This document shows positions 1 through 8,722 of a stretch of DNA of 35,413 nucleotides, piece by piece (the first letter of the stretch is position 1; each line of letters begins with the position of its first letter). The notes beneath the pieces were generated by a model. That model was not told the DNA's origin and searched no databases. It saw only the letters and a program-made list of their open reading frames with translations. The position numbers were made by a program, and so were the translations under genes. The DNA is from an uncultured Bacteroides sp. (GTDB lineage Bacteria > Bacteroidota > Bacteroidia > Bacteroidales > Bacteroidaceae): positions 1 through 35,413 of the forward strand of contig CASEYC010000133.1 of the NCBI GenBank assembly GCA_949292025.1, given 5' to 3'.

Positions 1-1
1 A

Positions 2-127
2 GCATCAAACGCGGCTGCCGAGTCATTCAATGCCAAAATCAAACTATTCAGGGCTAACCTGCATGGAGTCGTGGACAAAAAGTTTTTCCTGTTCAGAATC
101 GCTAAGCTGTATGGCTATCCCCACTGA
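2..127 (+). CDS. C-terminal end of a DDE transposase (ISL3/ISAon1-like), cut by window edge
   Basis: An open frame enters from the left edge and stops at TGA 125-127, giving 41 residues. The tail contains AESFNAKIK, a phrase I associate with the catalytic-domain end of ISL3/ISAon1-type transposases in Bacteroidetes, followed by FFLFRIAKLY. The start and catalytic residues lie outside the window, so I cannot say whether the element is intact. The element probably ends within the next 60-100 bases, just before tRNA-Arg. The family assignment rests on recognition of a short tail only. Confidence 0.6.
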   Translation, partial: ASNAAAESFNAKIKLFRANLHGVVDKKFFLFRIAKLYGYPH

Positions 128-187
128 ATTTCTACTGCCCCATATGACAAAGCCCTAGCTTGTGAAAGTCGGGGCTTTGAGCATAAA

Positions 188-219
188 AAAGAAGGTGCGC
201 TTTTTGACACACCTTCTTT
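188..219. terminator. Hairpin between the transposase and tRNA-Arg
   Basis: AAAGAAGGTG at 188-197 pairs perfectly with CACCTTCTTT at 210-219 around a 12-base loop. It lies just downstream of tRNA-Arg on the minus strand and after the transposase on the plus strand, so it could terminate either. Another weaker inverted pair (AAAGCCC/GGGGCTTT) lies just to the left. Confidence 0.5.
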
Positions 220-224
220 CCGTG

Positions 225-298
225 TGACCCCGCTGGGACTCAAACCCAGGACCTTCAGAACCGGAATCTGACGCTCTATTCAACTAAGCTACGGAGCC
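225..298 (-). tRNA. tRNA-Arg (anticodon CCG)
   Basis: The minus strand folds as a complete tRNA of 74 nt. The acceptor arm is GGCTCCG with CGGGGTC. The D arm is GCTTAG...AGC. The anticodon stem TCAGA/TCTGA carries a 7-base loop TTCCGGT, placing CCG at positions 34-36. The T arm is CTGGG-TTTGAGT-CCCAG, and the discriminator base is A. CCG reads the arginine codon CGG. The 3' CCA is not encoded. Confidence 0.95.
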
Positions 299-310
299 TT
301 TTAGCGGGTG

Positions 311-318
311 CAAAAATA
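311..318 (-). promoter_or_regulatory. Putative -7 element for tRNA-Arg
   Basis: On the minus strand this reads TATTTTTG, matching the Bacteroidetes -7 consensus TAnnTTTG, about 13 bases before the mature tRNA 5' end. I see no good -33 TTTG. The element abuts the terminator hairpin of the upstream thioredoxin gene. Confidence 0.5.
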
Positions 319-320
319 TA

Positions 321-358
321 AAAAAGGGGAATATACTCCTAATATATTTCCCCTTTTT
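321..358. terminator. Terminator downstream of the thioredoxin gene
   Basis: AAAAAGGGGAATATA (321-335) pairs with TATATTTCCCCTTTTT with one bulged T, giving an A-tract/T-tract flanked hairpin usable in either direction. It lies 38 bases past the thioredoxin stop codon and probably ends the peptidase-thioredoxin operon. Confidence 0.7.
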
Positions 359-395
359 TTCACGATAAGGCAAAATTACCTTAGAAATGGACTTG

Positions 396-806
396 CTACT
401 TCAGCAAGAGTTCTTCAATGGCCTTCACAAACACTTCCTTTTCTGCCGCCCCTTTCATCAGTTGGGGAGTCCCTTGCTTGGGGACAAATACGAAAAGGGG
501 AATGCTGGTTGCCCCGAAGAGAGCGGCCAACTCTTGCTCTTTATCCACATTGACTTTGTAGATGACAATCTTCCCGGCGTATTCCCGGGCAAGCTCTTTC
601 ATGACAGGAGCCATGCGGCGGCAAGGCCCACACCAATCGGCATACAAATCAATAATGGCAGGCGTGTCCCCTTTGTAATCCCATTCCTGGGATTGCGTAT
701 AGTCACAGACCTTGTCGATGAACATGGCGCGATCCATCTGGATGACTTCTTGTCCCCAAGCCATCATCGGGACGACAAGAAACAAGAGCAAAATGAATTT
801 TTTCAT
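396..806 (-). CDS. Exported thioredoxin-family protein
   Basis: This 136-residue protein has an N-terminal signal peptide (MKKF, hydrophobic core, WGQ end) followed by one thioredoxin fold. The active site is WCGPC near residue 60, within DLYADWCGPCRRM, and the cis-proline is in the TSIPLF segment. It is therefore a periplasmic thiol-disulfide protein, with a thioredoxin-like rather than DsbA-like active site. Its start is 23 bases after the stop of the DPP11-type peptidase on the same strand, so it is probably the last gene of a three-gene unit and ends at the hairpin at 321-358. Helping fold or reduce exported proteins, perhaps including the co-encoded peptidases, is an inference. The fold assignment is secure; the in vivo partner is unknown. 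Confidence 0.9.
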   Translation of the reverse strand: MKKFILLLFLVVPMMAWGQEVIQMDRAMFIDKVCDYTQSQEWDYKGDTPAIIDLYADWCGPCRRMAPVMKELAREYAGKIVIYKVNVDKEQELAALFGATSIPLFVFVPKQGTPQLMKGAAEKEVFVKAIEELLLK

Positions 807-829
807 ATCCTAATGCTTAAAATCCGACA

Positions 830-2995
830 TTATTCCACAATATCCATTTCCTTGATAAGATGGGAAGCACCCGCAAACTTATCTATAATAAATAAGGTAT
901 AGCGGATGTCCACACACAAAGCCCGTTGCAGCGTAGGATGAAAAGCAATGTCGCCGGTCAATCCTTCATAATTCCGGTCGAATCCGGTGCCTATCAACTC
1001 GCCACGGGCATTGAACACGGGGCTACCGCTGTTTCCACCTGTCTGGTCAGTGTTCACGATGAAGCATACAGGCATTTGAGCATTGGCCAAGGCGTAATGC
1101 CCATAATCTTTCGCACGGTAGAGTTCTTTCAACTTTCCGGGCACCACAAATTCCCAGTTATCAGGGTCTTCCTTGGCCATGACGCCATCCAAGGTGGTGT
1201 ATGTCTTGTAGACCTCCCCGTCCTTGGGACTATAAGGCAGAACTTGCCCGTAGGTGAACCTCAGCGTCAGATTGGCATCGGGATAGATGGGCAGTCCTTT
1301 GGCCAGGCGCATATCCATCATGCCTTTCACCCAAACCTGATGGGCACGATTGTATTCCTTGTTGGCATTCTGCATGACGAGGGCCGTCTGGAGCAACCCG
1401 TCCATGATGGAATACTTGAACAAGACCATCCAGTCGGATTCGAGCTTATGCAACGTGGGCTTCTCAATGAACTCCTCAAAGTTCTCGCGACTGCCGAACA
1501 TGGAATGCTCAAAGCAGGCATCTATGAAACGGTTTGCATCCCCTTTGAAACGCTTATCAATGATCTTGAAAATGCTGATGCGCTGCTCCGCCGGGATAAA
1601 CTCGGCATAGACACGCATCATCTCCTTGGCCACATCACGCTCCACCTGGGGGAAAGGAACGCTGCGGAAATACTTGTCGGCAGCCAGTTTCAAGCTATCG
1701 GCAGCCAAACGGATGTGCTTGCTGTTCTTCTCTTTCAACGCATTTTCCAAAGCGGTGGTAGAAGGAATGCGCATGAAGTCCATGCCGGTGATGAGGGCTT
1801 CCTGAATGGCTTGCTGATGATAAAGGGCTTGCCTGCGATATTTCACGATTTCCTCTATCCGGCGATAAGCAGCCGCACAAGCCGTGTCCCCACGGGCAGC
1901 CTCCCATTGCAGCAGTTCTTGCTCCTGGGCACGTTTCGCGTCGAAAACGTCCAAATCAACAAGCCCTTCGTTCATGCCCAACGCATTTTTCCAGGCATTG
2001 GCACTCCGGGCATAGACGGCGGCATAGTGGATGCGCGTGGCATCGTCCGCCTGCATCTCCTTGTTCAGCAACTGCTGGCGGGCATCGCGGACATGAATGC
2101 GCATGAAGTTGGTGGTTTCCATCCGCTCGCGCACTTCACTGCTAATCATGTAGCGGAATGTCGTGCCCGGGAAACCCATCACAAAAGCGAAGTCGCCTTC
2201 GTTGTATCCCTTCAAACTAATCTTCAAAGGATTCTTCACCCGCAAAGGCATATTGACGGGCGAATAGTCAGCCGGCTCGCCATTGGCGTTGGCATAGATG
2301 CGGAAAAGGGAGAAATCGCCCGTATGGCGCGGCCACATCCAGTTGTCCGTATCTGCCCCGAACTTGCCGATGCTGGAAGGAGGAGCGCCCACCATGCGGA
2401 TGTCCGTATATACCTTCTTGATAAAAAGGTAATAGCGGTTGCCTCCGTAGAAGGCTTTCAACTCCAGCTTATAGCCTTTGGGCAAGGTCAATCCTTCCTC
2501 CAAAGCAAAGCGCACGGCCACTTCTTTCAGGTATTTGGGTGAAAGATAATTGACGCCCTGCGGGTCGGGGTCGTGCTTCAATTGCTCTTGCACATAGCCA
2601 GTGATATCCAGTATGCGGTCGATGAAGGTGACGGAAAGTCCTTTGCAAGGCAGTTCTTCCCGGCGGGACATGGCCCAAAAACCATCAGTCAGGTAGTCGT
2701 GCTCCACACTGCTGTGCTGCTGGATATAAGCATACCCGCAATGGTGGTTGGTCAAGACCAGTCCTTCGCCGGAAATGACCTCGCCTGTACACCCGCCTCC
2801 GAACTGCACAATGGCATCCTTCAGCGAAACACTGTCCGGATTGTAAATGGATTCTACCGGGATTTGCAACCCCAACTCCATCATCGCCGTGGCATTCTGT
2901 TCTTTCAGGTTGGTCAGCATCCACATCCCCTCATCGGCCTTGGAGGCAGTATATGCAGAGCTGAGGATAGCGACAGTGAGTAGAAATCGTTTCAT
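830..2995 (-). CDS. S46 family dipeptidyl-peptidase, DPP11-type (Asp/Glu-specific)
   Basis: S46 serine exopeptidases remove dipeptides from peptide N termini in the periplasm. I place the start at ATG 2995 (MKRFLL), which begins a clean signal peptide; ATG 3001 and a TTG at 3016 are also in frame. From 2995 the protein has 721 residues. The triad is visible: His84 in TNHHCGY, Asp227 in RHTGDFS and Ser656 in TGGNSGSPV. The residue 18 after the serine is Arg674 (GFDRNYE). In Porphyromonas DPP11 the equivalent Arg673 confers acidic P1 preference, whereas DPP7 has Gly, so I predict DPP11 activity. It follows the DPP7-type gene by 13 bases and precedes the thioredoxin gene. The family is certain; the specificity comes from one residue. 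Confidence 0.88.
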   Translation of the reverse strand: MKRFLLTVAILSSAYTASKADEGMWMLTNLKEQNATAMMELGLQIPVESIYNPDSVSLKDAIVQFGGGCTGEVISGEGLVLTNHHCGYAYIQQHSSVEHDYLTDGFWAMSRREELPCKGLSVTFIDRILDITGYVQEQLKHDPDPQGVNYLSPKYLKEVAVRFALEEGLTLPKGYKLELKAFYGGNRYYLFIKKVYTDIRMVGAPPSSIGKFGADTDNWMWPRHTGDFSLFRIYANANGEPADYSPVNMPLRVKNPLKISLKGYNEGDFAFVMGFPGTTFRYMISSEVRERMETTNFMRIHVRDARQQLLNKEMQADDATRIHYAAVYARSANAWKNALGMNEGLVDLDVFDAKRAQEQELLQWEAARGDTACAAAYRRIEEIVKYRRQALYHQQAIQEALITGMDFMRIPSTTALENALKEKNSKHIRLAADSLKLAADKYFRSVPFPQVERDVAKEMMRVYAEFIPAEQRISIFKIIDKRFKGDANRFIDACFEHSMFGSRENFEEFIEKPTLHKLESDWMVLFKYSIMDGLLQTALVMQNANKEYNRAHQVWVKGMMDMRLAKGLPIYPDANLTLRFTYGQVLPYSPKDGEVYKTYTTLDGVMAKEDPDNWEFVVPGKLKELYRAKDYGHYALANAQMPVCFIVNTDQTGGNSGSPVFNARGELIGTGFDRNYEGLTGDIAFHPTLQRALCVDIRYTLFIIDKFAGASHLIKEMDIVE

Positions 2996-3008
2996 AAGCA
3001 TTCTTTGT

Positions 3009-5168
3009 TTACTCAATGATGGTCATCTCGTTGATGAGATGTTGGCAGCCGCCCAGCTTGTCGAGGATGAAGAGCATGTAGCGGATGTCCAGCGCGATGC
3101 AGCGTTGCAGGTTGTCATCGAAGTTGATGTCGCCGCTCAGCGATTCCCAGTTGCCGTCGAAGGCGCAGCCGATGAGGTTGCCTTCGCCGTCAATGACAGG
3201 GCTGCCGGAGTTGCCGCCCGTGATGTCGTTGGTCGTCAGGAAGCAGACGGGCATGGTGCCGTCGGCCATGGCGTAGCGACCGAAGTCCTTCTTCTGGATG
3301 AGTTCCTTCAGCTTGGCGGGCACGACAAATTCGGGATTCTCAGGGTCTTCCTTCTGGAGGATGCCGTCCGTGGTGGTGAAGTACTTGTAGTGTACGCCGT
3401 CCTTCGGGTCGTAAGACTTCACGTTGCCGTAAGTCAGGCGGATGGTGAAGTTGGCATCCGGATAAGAAGGCACGGGGAGCTTCATTTCACCCAAACCGCG
3501 GATGTATGCCTTGTGCAGCAGGTCGAGGCCCTCGGTGGCAGCGGTCAGTTCCTTGGCCACTTCCTGCAACTTCTCAATCTTGGTGCGGCTATAGTAGGTG
3601 GCGGGGTCATTGTCGATGGCTTTGATGGTGGACTTCTTCAGGAACTTGTCGAGGTTCTCGCGGCTGGAGAAGATGGAGTTGTCAAACAGCTCGTCCACGA
3701 AAGCATCGGTATCACCCTTGTATTCCTCCTGAATGGTTTGGTAGAAAGCGGGCAGTTCCTCAGGCTTCAAGGCTTTGGCCAGGGCGGGCAGCATGGCCTT
3801 GGCGATGGCGCGGTCCACTTCCTTGTCATAATCCTTGTTGTAGATGTCGGCGTAGACTTCTTCCAGGCGTTGCTTCGTGGCCGTCAGCAGGGAGTCGTTC
3901 TTGGTTTCGATGGCTTCCTTGAGGTCGTCCATCAAAGCGGGCGGGCAACCGAACTCGATGGTGCGTTGCAAGCCTTCGGCAATGTACATGTAGCGGCGCA
4001 TCACGGCGGAGGACTTCTCCACCACGGCGTCAATCTTCTCCACCACGCCTGCATATTCAGGCTTGCCTTGGGCAAACTGGGCGAACTTCTTCTCCTGCTC
4101 GGCCTTGGTGCCCAGCACATTGTTGTCGATGATGGCCTTGTTCATGCCGATGGAGTTCTTCCAGTAGTTGCTGCTTCCGGCAAACTTGTTGGCGTATTGG
4201 ATGCGGATTTTGTCGCTCTCGCGCATGTATTTCTTCAACACATCCAGGTAGACGGTGCGCATGTCTATCATGGCTTGGTTTTGCGCGGTCATCATCTGCT
4301 TCACCTCGCTCTGCGTCAGGTAGCGTTCGGTGCTGCCAGGGAAACCCATGATCATGGCATAGTCACCCTCGTCCAGTCCTTTGATGGAGATGGGCAGGTA
4401 TTTGGGTGTCTTCAGTGGCACGTTGTCTGCGCTATACTCGGCAGGCTCACCGTTCTTGTCGGCATAGATGCGGAAGATGGAGAAGTCGCCCGTGTGGCGC
4501 GGCCACATCCAGTTGTCCGTCTCGCCGCCGAACTTGCCCACACTCGAGGGGGGAGCGGCTACCATGCGCACGTCGCTGTACACTTTATAATAAATAAGGT
4601 AGGTCTTGTTGCCGGCATAGAAAGGCAGTGCCTGCGCCACAATGCCCGGCTTGCCTGCCAGGTCGCTCTTGGCCAACTCGTCTTGTGCCACCTTGCGCAA
4701 GAAGGGGGAGGTCATGGCCGTGGTTTCATCCACTTCGCCGGCCTTCACTTTCTGGTTCACCAGGTCGGTGATGTCCACAATGCGGTGTACGAAGCGGAAC
4801 TTCAATCCCGGCGTAGGCAATTCCTCCGCGCGGCTCATGGCCCAGAAGCCGTCCGTCAGGTAGTCGTGCTCCACGCTGCTATGTTGCTGGATGGCACCGT
4901 AGCCGCAGTGGTGGTTGGTGAGGATAAGGCCCTCGGGCGAAATGATTTCACCCGTGCAACCTCCACCGAAGATGCCCACTGCATCCTTCAGCGACACGCC
5001 GTTGGGATTATAAAGGTCGTCAGCCTCCAGCTTGAGTCCTTGCTTCTTCATCAGTTCGATGGAATTCTGCTCCTTCAGCAGTTGGAGCAGCCACATGCCT
5101 TCGTCGGCTTGCGCCGCGCAGGTCAGCAGGGCGGCAAAGGCCGCCACAAAGTACTTCTTTACGTTCAT
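3009..5168 (-). CDS. S46 family dipeptidyl-peptidase, DPP7-type
   Basis: This 719-residue S46 peptidase is exported: the N terminus is a signal peptide ending near AQA, and the mature protein starts DEGMW, as is typical of the family. The catalytic triad is His86 (NHHCGY), Asp228 (RHTGDFS) and Ser654 (TGGNSGSPV). The specificity position, 18 after the serine, is Gly672 (AFDGNWE), as in DPP7, which prefers hydrophobic P1 residues. It is the first gene of a minus-strand unit with the DPP11-type paralogue and a thioredoxin. Together the two paralogues would cover hydrophobic and acidic residues when exported peptides are trimmed to dipeptides for uptake. No clear TAnnTTTG promoter is visible in the AT-rich stretch upstream (5169-5230). 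Confidence 0.9.
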   Translation of the reverse strand: MNVKKYFVAAFAALLTCAAQADEGMWLLQLLKEQNSIELMKKQGLKLEADDLYNPNGVSLKDAVGIFGGGCTGEIISPEGLILTNHHCGYGAIQQHSSVEHDYLTDGFWAMSRAEELPTPGLKFRFVHRIVDITDLVNQKVKAGEVDETTAMTSPFLRKVAQDELAKSDLAGKPGIVAQALPFYAGNKTYLIYYKVYSDVRMVAAPPSSVGKFGGETDNWMWPRHTGDFSIFRIYADKNGEPAEYSADNVPLKTPKYLPISIKGLDEGDYAMIMGFPGSTERYLTQSEVKQMMTAQNQAMIDMRTVYLDVLKKYMRESDKIRIQYANKFAGSSNYWKNSIGMNKAIIDNNVLGTKAEQEKKFAQFAQGKPEYAGVVEKIDAVVEKSSAVMRRYMYIAEGLQRTIEFGCPPALMDDLKEAIETKNDSLLTATKQRLEEVYADIYNKDYDKEVDRAIAKAMLPALAKALKPEELPAFYQTIQEEYKGDTDAFVDELFDNSIFSSRENLDKFLKKSTIKAIDNDPATYYSRTKIEKLQEVAKELTAATEGLDLLHKAYIRGLGEMKLPVPSYPDANFTIRLTYGNVKSYDPKDGVHYKYFTTTDGILQKEDPENPEFVVPAKLKELIQKKDFGRYAMADGTMPVCFLTTNDITGGNSGSPVIDGEGNLIGCAFDGNWESLSGDINFDDNLQRCIALDIRYMLFILDKLGGCQHLINEMTIIE

Positions 5169-5229
5169 AAGTCGTTTTCTCTACAGTTTTATGATATTTC
5201 TATAAATAGTTCACAATCAACAGCATAAT

Positions 5230-5328
5230 GGTTCCAGCTTTTTCCATGGCCTGGAACCGCCGATTCCGCGCCCTGGATACGAGGGTTCCGCGCCTTGGAA
5301 ACAAGGGTTCCGCGCCTTGGAACTCCGG
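5230..5328. repeat. GTTCC-type dyads and three 22-bp tandem units
   Basis: GGTTCCAG (5230-5237) and CTGGAACC (5251-5258) form a perfect 8-bp inverted pair. Then come three adjacent 22-bp units at 5263-5284, 5285-5306 and 5307-5328. All share a TTCCGCGCC core, followed by TTGGAA in the second and third and CTGGAT in the first. Each unit is itself a weak GTTCC...GGAAC dyad. The array sits between the divergent DPP7-type and lipoprotein genes. Confidence 0.8.
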
Positions 5329-5435
5329 CATCCCCGGCGGGGAGTGCGGATGTCCTCCTTGCGGAATGATTGTGCAAAAATACGTAAACCACCTGAAAAT
5401 ACCTTTCTTCGCGCTCCCTTTATAAGGATTATTAA

Positions 5436-5443
5436 TACCTTTG
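5436..5443 (+). promoter_or_regulatory. Putative -7 element for the DUF4369 lipoprotein
   Basis: TACCTTTG matches the TAnnTTTG consensus and lies 30 bases before the chosen ATG at 5474. That predicts a leader of about 25 nt. The -33 element is not convincing. The element argues against the longer reading frame that starts inside it at 5441. Confidence 0.6.
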
Positions 5444-5473
5444 TCGCGGTTTATTCTCAAAATATGCTTCTAT

Positions 5474-6217
5474 ATGAATAGAATACGTGTAAACACACTT
5501 TTCGCCCTCCTGTTGCCTGCCGTGCTTTTTGCCTCGTGCAGCAACAAGTATCGTGTGGAGGGCAATTCCTCCGTCATCAACCTGGACGGGAAAGTGCTCT
5601 ACCTGAAAATGCTGCAAGACGGCGTTTGGACATCCATAGATTCGGCCGAAGTCATCCATGGCACCTTCAAGATGAAAGGTCCTGCCGACTCCGTGCGGAT
5701 GGTGACGCTCTACATGAACGGGGAGAGCCTCATGCCGCTGGTGCTGGAGAGCGGGAAAATCAAGGTCTCCATCACCCCCACTGACCTCGAAGCCGAAGGG
5801 ACACCCCTCAACGACCGGCTCTATGCGTTCATTCGGAAACGCAATGAAATGAACATCTACATCGACGAACTGGAGCGCAAGGAAGCCCGCATGGTGTTGG
5901 ACGGCACCAACATCGACGACATCCACGACGACTTGAAGCAGGAGAGCGAGGCGAAACTCCAGGAAATGGACGACTACACCAAGCAATTCATCACGGACAA
6001 CTATGAGAACGTGCTGGGACCCAGCGTGTTCATGATGATGTGCAGCACGATGCCCTACCCGCTCATGACGCCCGAGATAGAAGACATCATGCGCACCGCC
6101 CCCATGGTTTTCAAGGAGAATCCGCTGGTGAAGGACTTCCTGTCCAAAGCCAAGGAAAACATGAAGCTGATAGAAGAACACAAACGCCTCCGGGAAAACA
6201 TGGCCGCCAATCCCTGA
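5474..6217 (+). CDS. DUF4369 domain-containing lipoprotein
   Basis: From ATG 5474 the protein has 247 residues and starts with a lipoprotein signal ending LFASC (Cys22), so it is probably anchored to an envelope membrane. The next ~90 residues (GKVLYLKM, WTSIDSAEV, GTFKMKG, ESGKIKVSI) match the beta-rich DUF4369 fold often found at the N terminus of Bacteroidetes thiol-disulfide proteins. Here no thioredoxin domain follows. The C-terminal half is charged and helical, with no CxxC motif. The earlier in-frame start at 5441 lies inside the promoter element and gives no proper signal sequence. The next gene has its own promoter. The function is unknown. Confidence 0.8.
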   Translation: MNRIRVNTLFALLLPAVLFASCSNKYRVEGNSSVINLDGKVLYLKMLQDGVWTSIDSAEVIHGTFKMKGPADSVRMVTLYMNGESLMPLVLESGKIKVSITPTDLEAEGTPLNDRLYAFIRKRNEMNIYIDELERKEARMVLDGTNIDDIHDDLKQESEAKLQEMDDYTKQFITDNYENVLGPSVFMMMCSTMPYPLMTPEIEDIMRTAPMVFKENPLVKDFLSKAKENMKLIEEHKRLRENMAANP

Positions 6218-6243
6218 GGCTTGAATATATCTGCATTAATTCT

Positions 6244-6251
6244 TAACTTTG
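6244..6251 (+). promoter_or_regulatory. Putative -7 element for the coiled-coil membrane protein
   Basis: TAACTTTG fits TAnnTTTG, with a TTG at 6220-6222 about 21 bases upstream as a possible -33 element. It lies 24 bases before ATG 6276 and supports that start over the earlier in-frame TTG at 6249, which is inside the element. Confidence 0.6.
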
Positions 6252-6275
6252 CGGCTCATAAAAACAAGGTACACT

Positions 6276-7148
6276 ATGAAAATGAACAAAGTTTCCCTCA
6301 TTGTGGGGAGCATCCTCATCCTGCTGCTGATAGGCGTCAGCGTCCTCCTGGTTTCGGAGAAGCAAACCAACCGCGAACTGACGCAAGAATTTGAATTGGA
6401 AAAGGAAGACCTGGAAAACCAGTACACCACCTTCGCCAAGCAATACGACGAACTGAAGCTGACCGTTTCCAACGACTCCCTGTCCGTCCTGCTGGAGCAA
6501 GAACAGCGGAAGACGCAACGCCTGCTGGAAGAACTCCGCACGGTGAAGAGCACCAACGCCAGCGAAATCCGCCGCCTGCGCAATGAGCTGGCTTCGCTGC
6601 GCAAGGTGATGATTGGCTACATCAACCAGATAGATTCGCTGAACCGCCTGACCGCCCAGCAACGGGAAATCATCGCCGACGTGACGGAGAAGTACAACAC
6701 GGCGTCGGCCACCATCAGCAACCTCTCCCAAGAAAAGAAGGCGCTGAACCAGAAAGTCACCCTCGCCGCCCAGCTGGACGCCACGGCCATCGAAGTCACC
6801 CCGCTGAACAAGCGCAGCAAGAAGACCAAGCGCATCAAGAACATCGTCAAGCTGAAGATAGACTTCACCATCAGCAAGAACATCACCGCCGAAACCGGCG
6901 AACGCACGCTCTATGTCCGCATCATGAAGCCGGACAACGACGTGCTGTCCAAGAATGCCTCGGATGTCTTCCCCTACGAGAACCGCGAGTTGCGCTACTC
7001 CATCCGGAAATACATCGAATACAACGGCGAGGAGCAACCCGTCACCGTCTACTGGGATGTGGAGGAATACCTCTACGCAGGCACCTACCGCGTGGACATC
7101 TTCGCGGAAGGCAACCTGATAGGCACGGGAGACTTCACGCTGGAGTAA
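6276..7148 (+). CDS. Single-pass membrane protein with long coiled coil, unknown function
   Basis: Starting at ATG 6276 gives 290 residues. Residues ~8-27 are one hydrophobic segment (a membrane anchor or uncleaved signal). Residues ~30-165 are rich in Glu, Lys, Gln and Leu with heptad-like spacing (RELTQEFELEKEDLENQ, RLLEELR, SLRKVM, SQEKKALNQKV), so a long periplasmic coiled coil is likely. After a basic linker (NKRSKKTKRIK), the last ~100 residues form a beta-rich domain ending IGTGDFTLE. Similar proteins in Bacteroidetes are usually labelled hypothetical. It has no enzyme motif. The predicted topology is a small anchor, a stalk and an outer globular domain. I do not recognise a specific family. 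Confidence 0.75.
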   Translation: MKMNKVSLIVGSILILLLIGVSVLLVSEKQTNRELTQEFELEKEDLENQYTTFAKQYDELKLTVSNDSLSVLLEQEQRKTQRLLEELRTVKSTNASEIRRLRNELASLRKVMIGYINQIDSLNRLTAQQREIIADVTEKYNTASATISNLSQEKKALNQKVTLAAQLDATAIEVTPLNKRSKKTKRIKNIVKLKIDFTISKNITAETGERTLYVRIMKPDNDVLSKNASDVFPYENRELRYSIRKYIEYNGEEQPVTVYWDVEEYLYAGTYRVDIFAEGNLIGTGDFTLE

Positions 7149-7165
7149 AAATCTTGATTTTTCCG

Positions 7166-7200
7166 CGCTGCCCGTCGAACAAATCGCGGGCAGCGTTGTT
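7166..7200 (+). terminator. Rho-independent-type terminator
   Basis: CGCTGCCCG (7166-7174) pairs perfectly with CGGGCAGCG (7187-7195), followed by TTGTTT. It lies between the coiled-coil gene (stop 7148) and the efflux operon (start 7222) and separates the two transcription units. Confidence 0.75.
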
Positions 7201-7221
7201 TATAGGGTTGAATGTTATACA

Positions 7222-8697
7222 ATGAAACCAATGAAGAAAATCCTTTGCATCATCAGCCTATCATGCGCGATGTTGTCCGCCTCGGCCCAAGAAGCGCTCA
7301 GCCTGGACAGTTGCCGGGCATTGGCCATCGCCCATAACAAAGAATTGCTGATACACCAAGAGAAAATCAACGCCGCCCATTACCAACACAAGGCGGCGTA
7401 CACGAACTTCCTGCCCAAGATATCCGCCGCAGGAGGCTATATGCGCACCAGCCGGGAGCTGTCCCTGCTGAGCGACGCGCAGAAAGGCGCCATCTCCGGA
7501 TTGGGCACTAGCCTGGGCACGCCGCTGCAAGAAGCCGCGCAAGCCATCGCGCAAGTCTTCCCCCAACTGGGAGGCTCGCTGTCCGCCTTGGGCGAAAGCC
7601 TGACGGGCGCGCTGAACAATGCAGGCACTGCCGTGGTGGACGCCTTGCGCACCGACACGCGAAACATGTATGCCGGCGCCCTGACCCTGACCCAACCGCT
7701 CTACATGGGCGGCAAGATACGCGCCTACAACAAAATCACCAAGTATGCCGAAGAACTGGCCCGCCAACAGCACAACACGGGCATGCAGGAAATCATCCTC
7801 AGCACCGACCAGGCTTACTGGCAAGTGGTGTCGCTGGCCAACAAGAAGAAACTGGCCGAAGGTTATCTGGAGTTGCTTCAGAAACTGGAAAGCGATGTGG
7901 ACAAGATGATTGCCGAAGGCGTCGCCACCAAAGCCGACGGCCTTTCCGTCAAGGTGAAGGTGAACGAAGCCGAAATGACCCTGACCAAGGTGGACGATGG
8001 CCTTAGCCTCTCGCGGATGCTGCTCTGCCAGTTGTGCGGATTGGACCTCACCACGCCCATCACCCTGCAAGACGAAACGGAAGACGACCTGCAACCATCC
8101 GCCGTGCCCACCCGCTCCATCGACCTCGAAGCCGTCTATGCCAGCCGTCCGGAGATACGGAGCCTGGAGCTGGCCACCGACATCTATAAACAGAAAGTAA
8201 ACATTGCCCGCGCCGACTACCTGCCTTCCGTGGCGTTGATAGGCGGATACATGGCCACGAACCCCAGCGTGTTCAACAGCTTTGAGAAGAAATTCAAGGG
8301 GATGTGGAATGTCGGGGTCACCGTCTCCCTGCCCATCTGGCATTGGGGCGAAGGCATCTACAAGGTGAAAGCCGCCAAATCCGAAGCCCGCATCGCCCAA
8401 TACCAATTGCAGGATGCCCGCGAGAAGATAGAATTGCAAGTCAACCAATCGGCTTTCAAGGTGAACGAAGCCGCCAAGAAACTGATCATGGCCGAGAAGA
8501 ACCTGGAGAAAGCCGACGAGAACCTGCGCTATGCCACCCTCAGCTTCGAGGAAGGGGTCATCCCCGCCAGCAACGTGCTGGAGGCACATACCGCCTGGCT
8601 CTCCGCCCAATCGGAAAAGATTGACGCGCAGATAGACGTGAAGCTGACGGAAATCTACCTGAAAAAAGCGATGGGACAATTGACAATTAATCAGTAA
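7222..8697 (+). CDS. TolC-family outer membrane efflux protein
   Basis: This 491-residue protein has a signal peptide (MKPMKKIL..., cleavage near ASAQ), then the TolC pattern: SLDSCRALAIAHNKEL, LPKISAAGGYM, LTLTQPLYMGGKI, and in the second half ARADYLPSVALIGGYM and VSLPIWHWGEG. The internal duplication of barrel strands and long helices is visible. It forms an outer-membrane channel and helical tunnel through the periplasm. It is the first gene of a five-gene unit, 25 bases before the HlyD-like adaptor. No TAnnTTTG element is apparent in the short space after the terminator at 7166-7200, and a second start (MKK, codon 4) is possible. The assignment to the family is firm; the substrate is unknown. 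Confidence 0.92.
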   Translation: MKPMKKILCIISLSCAMLSASAQEALSLDSCRALAIAHNKELLIHQEKINAAHYQHKAAYTNFLPKISAAGGYMRTSRELSLLSDAQKGAISGLGTSLGTPLQEAAQAIAQVFPQLGGSLSALGESLTGALNNAGTAVVDALRTDTRNMYAGALTLTQPLYMGGKIRAYNKITKYAEELARQQHNTGMQEIILSTDQAYWQVVSLANKKKLAEGYLELLQKLESDVDKMIAEGVATKADGLSVKVKVNEAEMTLTKVDDGLSLSRMLLCQLCGLDLTTPITLQDETEDDLQPSAVPTRSIDLEAVYASRPEIRSLELATDIYKQKVNIARADYLPSVALIGGYMATNPSVFNSFEKKFKGMWNVGVTVSLPIWHWGEGIYKVKAAKSEARIAQYQLQDAREKIELQVNQSAFKVNEAAKKLIMAEKNLEKADENLRYATLSFEEGVIPASNVLEAHTAWLSAQSEKIDAQIDVKLTEIYLKKAMGQLTINQ

Positions 8698-8722
8698 CCA
8701 CTAATCATCAACCATTATAATC

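Noticed and set aside
926-5228. Long plus-strand open frames (538 and 793 codons) opposite the S46 peptidase genes
   Set aside because: They are antisense shadows of two clear peptidase genes with full catalytic triads; the translations are His/Val/Gln-rich with no recognisable domain.
7261-8679. 472-codon minus-strand frame opposite the first TolC gene
   Set aside because: Shadow frame rich in Gly/His/Gln with no domain; the plus-strand TolC sequence is unambiguous.
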